Positions 32,677 through 40,536 of a DNA stretch of 64,000 bases are shown in pieces (position 1 is the stretch's first letter; every line of letters starts with the position of its first letter). The notes under the pieces are model-generated. The model saw only the letters and a list, made by a program, of their open reading frames with translations, was not told the DNA's origin and made no database searches. This DNA comes from 20CM-2-65-7 sp963830455 (GTDB lineage Bacteria; Gemmatimonadota; Gemmatimonadetes; Gemmatimonadales; GWC2-71-9), in the NCBI GenBank assembly GCA_963830455.1, contig CAWHMT010000001.1:186001-250000 (forward strand), written 5' to 3'. The translations under genes and the position numbers were made by a program.

Positions 32677-33225
32677 ATGCGCTGCCTAGCCCTGAACGCC
32701 TCGTTTGAGCCGCTGACCATGGTGCCCGTGCGCCGGGCGCTGCGGCTGGTCATCGACGGCAAGGCCGAGGTCGTCGAGGCGGAGGGGACGCCGGTCCATA
32801 GTGAGCGCATGGCGGTGCCACGTCCCGCCGTGATTCGCCTCGTTCGCTTCGTGCACGTTCCTCGCCGCTTCCGCCGCCAAGTCACCAACACGTTCCTCTT
32901 TGCGCGCGACAACTACCGCTGCCAGTTCTGCGGTCGCACGCAGGCGGACCTGCGGCAGCGCGAGTGCCTCACGCGCGATCACCTCGTGCCCTTGTCACGC
33001 GGTGGTACGAACGCCTGGACGAACGTCCTGACCGCCTGCTCGAGCTGCAACACGCGCAAGGGCAACCTCCTGCCCGAAGAGGTGGGCATGCATCCGCTGC
33101 GCGCCCCGCACGAGCCGCATTTCGTGCACCTGTCGTGGGCGGTGCGCCGCCTGACGCGCACGCAGGCGAAGTACATTCGGCTCTTCTACGGAGCCGACGT
33201 GCTGGCCACCCTCGAAGCGCTGTGA
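32677..33225 (+). CDS. HNH endonuclease-like protein
   Basis: The 182-residue product has the opening LALNASFEPLTMVPVRRALRLVIDGKAEVVE found in a widespread family of small HNH proteins, a CQFCGR knuckle, and the HNH core RDHLVPLSRGGTNAWTNVLTACSSCNTRKGN. The second zinc knuckle is CSSC. The family is common on bacterial chromosomes without a known restriction partner; nuclease activity is inferred from the HNH residues. It overlaps the next gene by one base. Confidence 0.9.
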   Translation: MRCLALNASFEPLTMVPVRRALRLVIDGKAEVVEAEGTPVHSERMAVPRPAVIRLVRFVHVPRRFRRQVTNTFLFARDNYRCQFCGRTQADLRQRECLTRDHLVPLSRGGTNAWTNVLTACSSCNTRKGNLLPEEVGMHPLRAPHEPHFVHLSWAVRRLTRTQAKYIRLFYGADVLATLEAL

Positions 33226-33629
33226 TGGCCCGAGCTCCCTGGATGATCGCCGGTGCGGCGGCGGTCGTGCTCGCCGCCGTCGTGCTGCTCCAGCGCCCCC
33301 GCGAGAGCCACGCTTCCCACCATCCGACGTCGCGGCCCGGTATCACGGCGGCCAAAGTCGTTCCCGCGAGCCTGGTGCCCCGCACGCCGGGCGCCGCGGA
33401 GGCGTACGCGGCGGCGCGCAACGCCGCCGCCACGCTCGACGGCGTGTACTGCTACTGCGATTGCTCCAAGACTGTCGGCCACCGGTCGCTGCTCACCTGC
33501 TTTGAGGGAGAGCACGGCGCGTACTGCGACATCTGCATGCGGGAAGCGATGGTGGCGAACGGAATGGCGCAGCAGGGCACATCGCTGGAAGAGATTCGGA
33601 CCGCTATCGACCTTCAATTCGGATCGTAG
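33225..33629 (+). CDS. PCYCGC-motif-like exported Cys protein
   Basis: From the ATG at 33225 the 134-residue product has an N-terminal hydrophobic helix (WMIAGAAAVVLAAVVLL), a linker, then GVYCYCDCSKTVGHRSLLTC and EGEHGAYCDICMREAMVA. The C-x-C-x-C cluster followed by CxxC is that of the PCYCGC family, thought to bind metal, mostly known from Gram-positive lipoproteins. Here there is a membrane anchor or signal sequence rather than a lipobox. It overlaps the HNH gene by one base and the convergent DUF4390-like gene by 26. Confidence 0.82.
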   Translation: MARAPWMIAGAAAVVLAAVVLLQRPRESHASHHPTSRPGITAAKVVPASLVPRTPGAAEAYAAARNAAATLDGVYCYCDCSKTVGHRSLLTCFEGEHGAYCDICMREAMVANGMAQQGTSLEEIRTAIDLQFGS

Positions 33630-34218
33630 GACTGCGGGCCTCGAGCTGCTGACGCGGCAGGCCCGCGAGCCGGACCAGCACCCGCTGGGCACCTCGCGCT
33701 AACGCATCTCCGAAGTTTTCCCCGCCCGATACCGTCGGCCCCACGTCGCCCGACAACCAGCGTGACAATTCCTGGAGATCGGTGTCGTTGAGCGTCGTCA
33801 CTTCGAGACGCGCCAGGAAGTAGTACCGGCCGCCTCCGCTCGCGTGCAGCGTCACGACGTACGGAATGTCGAGCGCGGCCGCCAATTCCTCGGGAGTCGC
33901 GTACCGGCTGACTGCGCCGCCCTGACGAATCAGGACGAAGTCGTCGGCCAGTGGATCGTTGCGCGCGACCGCGTCCCACGAAACCTCTCGCACGAACTGA
34001 TCGAACCAACTGGCGCGGACTTTCCACAGCTCCAGCCGGTAGTGCAGCCGCAGCGGGAAACCGGAGCGCATGAGTCCGACGAACTTGCCGTCGGCCAGCA
34101 GGCCCGTACTGCGCACGCGCGGCACGTTGTTCTGCAGCGTGACCGTGAGCGTGGGCGACTGCGCGGCAGCCGTGCTGGCGAGCAGCAGGCCGGCCACCGC
34201 ACCCCAGAGGAGGCGCAC
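33604..34218 (-). CDS. DUF4390-like exported protein
   Basis: The 204-residue product has a cleavable signal peptide (LLWGAVAGLLLASTAAAQS, cut after AAA or AQS) and a beta-rich mature part with FVGLMRSGFPLRLHYRLELWKVRASWFDQFVREVSWDAV. This resembles DUF4390 proteins, which often lie beside NtrY/NtrX-type kinase genes, as here. It is the last gene of a four-gene minus-strand operon. Function is unknown; the periplasm is the likely location. Confidence 0.75.
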   Translation of the reverse strand: MRLLWGAVAGLLLASTAAAQSPTLTVTLQNNVPRVRSTGLLADGKFVGLMRSGFPLRLHYRLELWKVRASWFDQFVREVSWDAVARNDPLADDFVLIRQGGAVSRYATPEELAAALDIPYVVTLHASGGGRYYFLARLEVTTLNDTDLQELSRWLSGDVGPTVSGGENFGDALARGAQRVLVRLAGLPRQQLEARSPTIRIEGR

Positions 34219-34219
34219 G

Positions 34220-35941
34220 CTAGAACCGGTGTTCGAGCCTGGCCGTGAGTCGCAGTCGTTCGCCGGTGGTCACCGCCTTGGCGATGTAGACCCCAAAGCC
34301 GCTCCAATCCACGCCCAGACCCACGTCCACGAGCCAGCTCGAGAGCGAGGGCAGCCGGCCCGCGGCCACTTGTCCGGGGCCATCGCCCACCAGCCACGAC
34401 TGCCCGGTGTTCGTGAACACGACCAGGTCGAGGCCTTCCAGCCAGAACGGCGTGCCTTCGTCCCGCGGTGGCTCGTCCCGGCCACTGGTCGGGTTGTAGC
34501 TCCAGTTGAGCTTCACGTGGCCGCGATACTCGGCCTGGAAGGCGATCACGCGGTCGCACGCGGCGAGCTTCGAGTCCGCGAACGCCGGGTCGGTGATGTT
34601 CTCATTGCACGCGGCCGCGCGGAACGGCTCGCCGGGCATCGGCTCGGGCCCACCGAGCGAGAGGCGCCGCTGCAGCGGCAACGGATCGCCTCCCATCCAG
34701 CCGCCGCCCACCAGCCGCAGGTGAATCCGACCCGAGGGGCTGATGCGTGCGTAGTGACGCACGTCCACGAACATCCGGTTGTACTGGTAGGAGCCATCCG
34801 TGGGAATCGAGTCGCGAACCGTGAGCGGGACCCCGGGGTGGGGGATCACATCCGAGCTGCGTGAATTCTCGAACGTGAATCGCGCCAGCCATCCCGCGGA
34901 CGGATCGTCGACGTCGTTGCGCGTGTCGATCGCCGCAGCGGCCGTGATCGTGGTGAAATGCCCCTCGTCGATGGGCGGATTGGGCCGCCACAAGTCCGAG
35001 TTGCGAAGAATGGTCCAGGGATCCTGGACGACCACGCCGGTGTGCCATTCGTGCCGCGCTTCGAGCGACAGCGTGAGCGGTCGCTCGGGCTGCGCGAACA
35101 CGCGGGCCCCCCAACCCTTGTTGAGGTAATAGTCGCGGTAGTCGCGCGCGAACAGGAACGAGCTCCACCCGACCTCGTTGCTGTGGAGTCCCCAGTCCTC
35201 GATCGGTGACACGACATCGAACGCGCGGAGCGCGACGCCCACCGCACGCGCTTCGCCCGACCGAAACTCGCCGCGAAACATGTAGCCGAGATCGCTGCGA
35301 TTGTCCGACAAGTCGCCCGCCGAACGGAACACGCCGAGCGCGTCGATACGCAGGCGCACGTTCTGCTGCAGCTTCCAGTCGAACAGCGGGCCGAACACGA
35401 TCGGCAGTCCCTCGACGCGGTTGAAGGTGCCGCCCGTCGTAATCGTCAGCGAGGAACGCGAGGCTTCGGTGCCCCATGACAGCTTCGCGCCGAGTACCGG
35501 GAGCCGGCGCCGCAGATTGGGCGCGTACTCGATGCGGTCGCCCTCGTTGTGCAGGCGGTACAGCAGCGGCTCGCGGTATTGGCGCAGCTCGCCGCGGATG
35601 GTACCGTGCGCCGAATCGACGATCCCGCCCACGACGATCACATCGCCGGTGACTTCGCCGCCCGCTTCGAACCGCAGGTCCCCGTTGATCACGACCAGCG
35701 TGCCCTGGACCCGTCCGCCCACAAACACGGGGCCGCTGCGCACGGCGACATTGCCGCGCCATTCGTTGCCGTGCGGCAGGTGCGTGCGCCCCACCAGACG
35801 GGTCGTCGCCGAGTCGTTGTAGAAGCGGATGACTTCCTCGGCAACGACTCGCGGCAGGGCGCGGGCCTCGAGGGCGGCGCTGTCGGGAGAGATGACGATG
35901 GCCGTGTCTTGCACGACCAGTGCCAGTAGCAACGCGATCAT
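34220..35941 (-). CDS. Omp85/BamA-like outer-membrane barrel with beta-solenoid N-terminus
   Basis: The 573-residue product starts with a weak signal peptide. Residues about 60-130 form hexapeptide-like turns rich in G and V (GPVFVGGRVQGTLVVING, GGEVTGDVIVVGGIVDS), a right-handed beta-helix pattern as in bactofilins. The rest is beta-barrel sequence with many aromatic alternations (WSSFLFARDYRDYYLNKGWG, GRIHLRLVGGGWMGGDPLPL), a barrel-type RLSLGGPEPMPGEPF loop and the terminal F. POTRA domains are not apparent. It overlaps the regulator gene by four bases and lies one base from the DUF4390-like gene, so it is cotranscribed with the kinase and regulator. Confidence 0.78.
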   Translation of the reverse strand: MIALLLALVVQDTAIVISPDSAALEARALPRVVAEEVIRFYNDSATTRLVGRTHLPHGNEWRGNVAVRSGPVFVGGRVQGTLVVINGDLRFEAGGEVTGDVIVVGGIVDSAHGTIRGELRQYREPLLYRLHNEGDRIEYAPNLRRRLPVLGAKLSWGTEASRSSLTITTGGTFNRVEGLPIVFGPLFDWKLQQNVRLRIDALGVFRSAGDLSDNRSDLGYMFRGEFRSGEARAVGVALRAFDVVSPIEDWGLHSNEVGWSSFLFARDYRDYYLNKGWGARVFAQPERPLTLSLEARHEWHTGVVVQDPWTILRNSDLWRPNPPIDEGHFTTITAAAAIDTRNDVDDPSAGWLARFTFENSRSSDVIPHPGVPLTVRDSIPTDGSYQYNRMFVDVRHYARISPSGRIHLRLVGGGWMGGDPLPLQRRLSLGGPEPMPGEPFRAAACNENITDPAFADSKLAACDRVIAFQAEYRGHVKLNWSYNPTSGRDEPPRDEGTPFWLEGLDLVVFTNTGQSWLVGDGPGQVAAGRLPSLSSWLVDVGLGVDWSGFGVYIAKAVTTGERLRLTARLEHRF

Positions 35942-37332
35942 AGATCAGCCTTCGTTGGAGGCTCGATGCCCAGGCGGCGCATACGGCGATACAGATTGGC
36001 GCGGTCGGTGTCGAGCCGGCGCGCCGCTTCCGCGACGTTCCCGCGCGACACCGAGAGTGCTTTGGCGATCAGCTCCCGCTCGTACTGATCGAGCGTGTCG
36101 CTGAGCGCGATGTCGCGCCACGGCGTGTCGTCGCCGGTCGCGGGCGTAATGATGCGGGGCGGCGTGCCATCCGGCGGCAGCACCCGGGCGACGTCGGCGG
36201 CCGTGATCAGCTCCGCGGTCGCGAGAATCGCCATCCGCTCCACGATGTTGGCGAGCTCGCGCACGTTGCCGGGCCACGTATACGACGCGAGCAGCGGCAC
36301 GGCGCCGGCGTCGAATTTCACCGGCCGGCCCAGACGCGCCGCACAGCGGCTGGCGAAATGCTTGACGAGCGGCGCCACGTCTTCGGGGCGCTCGCGCAGC
36401 GGCGGAATGTGGATCGGCAACACGTTCAGGCGAAACAGCAGGTCTTCCCGGAACTGGGCCGCGCGTACCGCGTGCCGGAGGTCCTTGTTCGTGGCCGCGA
36501 TGACGCGCACGTCGACCGTGAACGGCCGTTCACCGCCGACGCGCTCCACCACGCCGCTTTCGAGCACGCGCAGCAGCTTGGCCTGCGCCTCCGGTCCGAG
36601 ATCGCCGACTTCATCCAGGAACAGCGTGCCGCCGTCCGCCAGCTCGAAGCGGCCCTGGCGCCGCTCGGTCGCGCCCGTGAACGCCCCGCGCTCGTGGCCG
36701 AACATCTCGGATTCCACGAGGTCGCGCGGCAACGCCGCGCTGTTGACCGTGACGAACGCCTTGTCGCCGCGGGCGCTCTGGCGATGAATGGCGGAGGCCA
36801 CGAGCTCTTTGCCGGTGCCCGATTCGCCGGTGATCAGCACGCGCGATTCGGTCGGCGCGACGCGCGCGATGAGCGCGCGCAGCTCCTCCATGGCGAGACT
36901 CGAGCCGACCAGCGGATCGGCGTGCCCGAGCTGCTCGTGCAGCCGCTTGTTCTCCGCGAGCGTGCGGCTCAGCCCGAGCGCGCTGCGCAACGTGACGAGG
37001 ACGCCTTCGGGGGTGAGCGGCTTTTCGAGGAATTGGAACGCGCCGAGCTTCGTGGCGCGGACGGCGTCCGCCAGACTCGCCTTGCCGCTCATCATCACGA
37101 CCGGCACGTGCGGCGCTCGCTTGCGAATCTGCTCGAGCGTCGCGAGCCCGTCCGGACCGGGCGGCATCATCAGGTCGAGCAGGACGACGTCGGGCGAGTC
37201 TTCGACGAGCCGGGCGAGTGCCAGGTGGCCGTCGGCCGCTTCGACGGTCTCGTAGCCCTCCGACTGCAGCAACGCTCCCACCATCTTTCGGATGTTGGAC
37301 TCGTCGTCGACGAGCAGGACGCGAGGGCTCAT
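35938..37332 (-). CDS. NtrC-family sigma-54-dependent response regulator
   Basis: The 464-residue protein has a receiver (D9/D10, phosphoacceptor D53 in LLDLMMPPG), a AAA+ activator domain with Walker A GESGTGKELVASAIH, the sigma-54-contacting GAFTGATERRQG loop, LFLDEVGDLG (Walker B) and RELANIVERMA, and a C-terminal Fis-type helix-turn-helix (GNVAEAARRLDTDRANLYRRM). It is of the NtrX/NtrC type. It overlaps the kinase and the barrel gene by four bases each. It should work with the kinase encoded just upstream at sigma-54 promoters. Confidence 0.95.
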   Translation of the reverse strand: MSPRVLLVDDESNIRKMVGALLQSEGYETVEAADGHLALARLVEDSPDVVLLDLMMPPGPDGLATLEQIRKRAPHVPVVMMSGKASLADAVRATKLGAFQFLEKPLTPEGVLVTLRSALGLSRTLAENKRLHEQLGHADPLVGSSLAMEELRALIARVAPTESRVLITGESGTGKELVASAIHRQSARGDKAFVTVNSAALPRDLVESEMFGHERGAFTGATERRQGRFELADGGTLFLDEVGDLGPEAQAKLLRVLESGVVERVGGERPFTVDVRVIAATNKDLRHAVRAAQFREDLLFRLNVLPIHIPPLRERPEDVAPLVKHFASRCAARLGRPVKFDAGAVPLLASYTWPGNVRELANIVERMAILATAELITAADVARVLPPDGTPPRIITPATGDDTPWRDIALSDTLDQYERELIAKALSVSRGNVAEAARRLDTDRANLYRRMRRLGIEPPTKADL

Positions 37333-38549
37333 TTCGGGGACCGGGGAAGGGGGACGGGGGACGGGGGAAAGACAATCGAGAACGTCGCGCCGCCGCCCGG
37401 TGTCTCGCTGACGCTGATCGTGCCGCGGTGCGCTTCGAGCGTGACGCGCACCAGCGCGAGGCCGAGCCCCGTGCCGTCGTCCTTCGTCGTGAAGTACGGC
37501 TCGAACACGCGCTGGCGGAACTCGGCGGGAATGCCGGGACCGTGATCGGCGATGGAGATGGCGAGGCCGCCGGCAGCGCCGGTGACGGTCACGTCGATGG
37601 CGCCGCGGCCCTGCATCGCTTCCGACGCGTTGCGGTAAATGTTGGCGAACGCCCGGCGCAGCGGCTCGTAATGGCCAAAGACCGTGCGTCGTCCGTCGTG
37701 CGTCGTGAGTCGGACGTCCACCCCGGTTGGAACGCTGGTCCGCCCCAGCTCCTCGAGGAGCTCGACGATGTCGACTTCGCTCTGCGGCCCCTCAGGGAGC
37801 CGGCCAAATTCGGAGAATTCCTTCGCCAGTCGATCCAGCCGGTCCGTTTCCGACGCGAGCACCTGAATCGCCATGTCCGTCCGTGCGGCCGTCCGGCCGT
37901 CCGACCGTTCGAGGGTATCCACCGCAATCCGCATCGAGGTCAGCGGATTCTTGATCTCGTGCGCGACGCGCCGTGCCACTTCGCGGAAGGCGCGCAGGCG
38001 CTCGGCCTCGAGCTCGCGCTCGCGCGCCGTGGCCAGGGCCGCGGCCAGCTCGCGCAACGCCTGGCGCAGCGCTTCGAATTCCGGAGCGCCGCGGGTGGGC
38101 AGGCCTGCGGGCAGCGCTTCATGCCGCCGAATGAGCTGCGTCCATCCCACCATCTCGTCGATGGGTCGGGAGAGCTGGCGGGAGAGATGACCGGCCAGAT
38201 TGACCGCGGCGTAGAGCGCCGCCGCGCCGAGCAGGAGAATGACAACCGCAAAGCCGCCCGTGTAGTAGCGCAGGAACGTCTCGGCGCGGCGTGCCAGGCT
38301 GACCGACGCGGAGACTTCATTGAGATGCTCGCGCAAGAGGGCGCGCTCGCGTACGGTGAGGTGCAGCGTGTCCACGCCTTCGAGCAATCCTCGCGCGGTG
38401 GCGGCGACCCGTTCGGTGGATGCACGCGCGCCCGCCGCGGGCAACAGCCGCCGGACCGACAGGACCCACCCCGCAACCCCGAGCACTGTCGGCACCGCGG
38501 TCATGACGACGAGGATCAGGAAGATTCGCCGCCTGAAGGGAAGCGCCAT
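37329..38549 (-). CDS. NtrY-like sensor histidine kinase
   Basis: The 406-residue protein (ATG at 38549, MALPFRRRIFLILVVMTAVP) has an N-terminal membrane helix, a periplasmic stretch of about 80 residues, a second helix (GGFAVVILLLGAAALYAAV), a HAMP linker, the H-box RRVAHEIKNPLTSMRIA, N-box ANIYRNASEAMQG, and G boxes DHGPGIPAEF and GTGLGLALVRVTLEAHRG. It activates the regulator encoded next. The C-terminal tail FPPSPVPLPRSPK comes from a G-rich repeat (about 37334-37372) that overlaps the regulator's start. A TTG start at 38588 is less likely. Confidence 0.9.
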   Translation of the reverse strand: MALPFRRRIFLILVVMTAVPTVLGVAGWVLSVRRLLPAAGARASTERVAATARGLLEGVDTLHLTVRERALLREHLNEVSASVSLARRAETFLRYYTGGFAVVILLLGAAALYAAVNLAGHLSRQLSRPIDEMVGWTQLIRRHEALPAGLPTRGAPEFEALRQALRELAAALATARERELEAERLRAFREVARRVAHEIKNPLTSMRIAVDTLERSDGRTAARTDMAIQVLASETDRLDRLAKEFSEFGRLPEGPQSEVDIVELLEELGRTSVPTGVDVRLTTHDGRRTVFGHYEPLRRAFANIYRNASEAMQGRGAIDVTVTGAAGGLAISIADHGPGIPAEFRQRVFEPYFTTKDDGTGLGLALVRVTLEAHRGTISVSETPGGGATFSIVFPPSPVPLPRSPK

Positions 38550-38605
38550 ATTTGAGGCCAATTTAGGGAACCGGTGCGGCTGTGACAATTCGACACGGGG
38601 GAAGC

Positions 38606-39025
38606 ATGAAGTCCCACACCCACTATCTCTGGTTCAACACGAAGCGCCGTCAGGAGATCATCGACATCACCGAGGAGGTTGTGAAGGAGGTGAAGGCGAG
38701 CGAGGTGCGTGAAGGTTTCGTGCTGGTCAGTGCCATGCACATCTCCGCGTCGGTGTTCGTGAACGATCACGAGTCCGGGCTGTGGGAAGACATTCTGAAG
38801 TGGCTCGAAGAACGGATCGCGCCGTGGGATCCGAAACGATACCAGCACAACGAAACGGGTGAGGACAACGCCGCCGCGCACCTGCGCAGTCTCACGATCG
38901 GCCATGAGGTGATCGTGCCGATCACGGACGGAAAGCTGGACTTCGGACCGTGGCAGCGTGTGTTTTATGGGGAATGGGACGGCCAGAGAAAGAAGCGGGT
39001 CATCATCAAAGTACTGGGAGCATGA
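38606..39025 (+). CDS. YjbQ-family protein (secondary thiamine-phosphate synthase-like)
   Basis: The 139-residue product (ATG at 38606, with GGGGGAAG upstream) has FNTKRRQEIIDITEEVVKEV, VREGFVLVSAMHISASVFVND-type text, and DNAAAHLRSLTIGHEVIVPITDGKLDFGPWQRVFYGEWDG, the conserved core of the YjbQ/UPF0047 family. YjbQ has weak thiamine-phosphate synthase activity in one case, so the physiological role is unsettled. It is divergent from the kinase gene and precedes a GNAT gene by 16 bases. Confidence 0.93.
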   Translation: MKSHTHYLWFNTKRRQEIIDITEEVVKEVKASEVREGFVLVSAMHISASVFVNDHESGLWEDILKWLEERIAPWDPKRYQHNETGEDNAAAHLRSLTIGHEVIVPITDGKLDFGPWQRVFYGEWDGQRKKRVIIKVLGA

Positions 39026-39041
39026 GAGGGGACCTGGCTCC

Positions 39042-39644
39042 GTGATTCACGTCGAACCGGTGGCGCTCGCAGAGCGCGGCATTCGGCTCGAGCCGCTGCG
39101 CGAGGAGCATGCCGACGCCCTGGCCGCCGCGGCGGGCGACGGCCGGCTGTGGGAGCTGTGGTTCACCGCCGTGCCGGTGCCCGAGAAGATGCGGGACTAC
39201 GTCGCGGATGCGCTCCGAGGCCAACGCGACGGGCACATGCTGCCCTGGATCGTCCGCGACGCGGCGAGCGGAGCCGTCATCGGATCGACGCGCTATCACG
39301 ACATCGTTCCGGCGGTCGACCGCGTGGAAATCGGCTACACCTGGTACGCGCAAAGCCGCTGGCGCAGCAACGTGAATACGACCTGCAAGCTGCTGCTCCT
39401 GACGCACGCCTTCGATACTGTCGGGTGTGCATGCGTCGGGCTGCGCACCGACAACTTCAATATCCGCTCGCAGCGGGCGATCGAAGGCCTGGGCGCCAAA
39501 AAGGACGGCGTGATTCGCCACCACGCGGCCCGTCGCGACGGCACGGTCCGCGACACGGTGATCTACAGCATTCTCGCGGCGGAGTGGCCCGATGTCCGGC
39601 GTCATCTGGAGCTGCGGTTGCACCGGCACACGCCGGAGATCTGA
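39042..39644 (+). CDS. GNAT-family N-acetyltransferase (RimJ-like)
   Basis: The GTG at 39042 gives a 200-residue protein: VALAERGIRLEPLREEHADALAAAA, then ASGAVIGSTRYHDI, RVEIGYTWYAQSRWRSNVNTTCKLLLLTHAFD and DNFNIRSQRAIEGLGAKKDGVIR, the usual acetyl-CoA-binding and C-terminal GNAT blocks. The similarity is to RimJ/RimL-type acetyltransferases acting on amino groups of proteins or small molecules. The substrate is unknown. A longer upstream start would overlap the YjbQ gene heavily. Confidence 0.87.
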   Translation: MIHVEPVALAERGIRLEPLREEHADALAAAAGDGRLWELWFTAVPVPEKMRDYVADALRGQRDGHMLPWIVRDAASGAVIGSTRYHDIVPAVDRVEIGYTWYAQSRWRSNVNTTCKLLLLTHAFDTVGCACVGLRTDNFNIRSQRAIEGLGAKKDGVIRHHAARRDGTVRDTVIYSILAAEWPDVRRHLELRLHRHTPEI

Positions 39645-39651
39645 ACGTCCG

Positions 39652-40035
39652 ATGAAACACTACGTGATGTGCGGCGCGCTCGTGCTCGTCCTGGCGTGCA
39701 CCATCACACCGTCGGACCCGATGGTTGTGGTGGCGTACCACGTCACGAAAGCTCCCGAAGGATCGGGACTCCGCTGTGATTCGCTGCTGTACCAGAACAC
39801 TCAGGGACAGTTCATCAAGGTCACCAATCCCGCGCTGCCGTGGTCGATCGCCGTCAACGTCCCGGCGGGTTCGTCCATTCATGCCACAGCCTGGATCGTT
39901 GCGACCGGCGGAGGACAAAGCGCGAAACTGCGGGTGACCTGGACGATCCCGGGTGTGAGCACCGCGGCCGACAGCAGTTTCGGAACGAGCACTGCGGCGG
40001 GCTCGTTCACGCTCGGCGTGTCTCGGCGTCTGTAG
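39652..40035 (+). CDS. Small predicted lipoprotein
   Basis: From the ATG at 39652 the 127-residue product opens MKHYVMCGALVLVLAC, a lipoprotein signal with Cys16. The mature part is Ser/Thr/Gly-rich and beta-like (VVVAYHVTKAPEGSG, WSIAVNVPAGSSIHATAW). No family is recognised. It is the third gene of the YjbQ-GNAT run, seven bases after the GNAT stop. A start at 39592 is in frame but lies within the previous gene and would bury the signal. Confidence 0.68.
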   Translation: MKHYVMCGALVLVLACTITPSDPMVVVAYHVTKAPEGSGLRCDSLLYQNTQGQFIKVTNPALPWSIAVNVPAGSSIHATAWIVATGGGQSAKLRVTWTIPGVSTAADSSFGTSTAAGSFTLGVSRRL

Positions 40036-40068
40036 TCGACAGCGTTCCCAGGACGCGTACATTACGGC

Positions 40069-40533
40069 GTGCTCCGCACCGCCCGCCGCCTTGCGGTCTT
40101 CAGCATCATCGTCTGTCTTGCCGCCTCCGCCGCTCCCGCCGAGGCGCAACGGCTGTCGGTTGGCGCCGGCGTTTTGTTGAGCGACCGGCCGGGCGAGCCC
40201 ACCTACAACATCCACTTCGACAGCCCGCCACTCTACAAGACGCGCGCGGAGCTGACGCTGTCGTGGAACGGCGAGAGCAGTAAGCCGACGGTCATCACCG
40301 AGGCCGAGCGGTCCTTTATCGATTCGCGCCACCTCGCGCTCGATGCCGGGGCCGGACTGTTGTGGCTCGAATTCAACGATTACCACCCGTATCCAATCCT
40401 CATCAGCACCGCCGTCGTGCCGCTTCCGGTGCCACGGACCGCGATCGTCGCGGTCGGGTCTACGCAGCCGTGGCAGGACTGGGAGTGGTCCCTCGTGCTG
40501 AAAGCCTCCTTCATGATCTGGGCAAAACACTAG
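40069..40533 (+). CDS. Exported protein of unknown function
   Basis: The GTG start gives a 154-residue product with a signal peptide (TARRLAVFSIIVCLAASAAPAEAQ, predicted cleavage after AEA). The mature region looks beta-stranded, with LSVGAGVLLSDRPGEPTYNIHFD at the start and a repeat of alternating hydrophobics after it, like a small outer-membrane or periplasmic barrel fragment. No family is recognised. It lies three bases before the permease gene. Confidence 0.7.
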   Translation: MLRTARRLAVFSIIVCLAASAAPAEAQRLSVGAGVLLSDRPGEPTYNIHFDSPPLYKTRAELTLSWNGESSKPTVITEAERSFIDSRHLALDAGAGLLWLEFNDYHPYPILISTAVVPLPVPRTAIVAVGSTQPWQDWEWSLVLKASFMIWAKH

Positions 40534-40536
40534 CGG

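Noticed and set aside
37218..38555. A 445-residue plus-strand open frame opposite the kinase gene
   Set aside because: Composition is typical of a shadow frame, and the minus-strand kinase has all its motifs.
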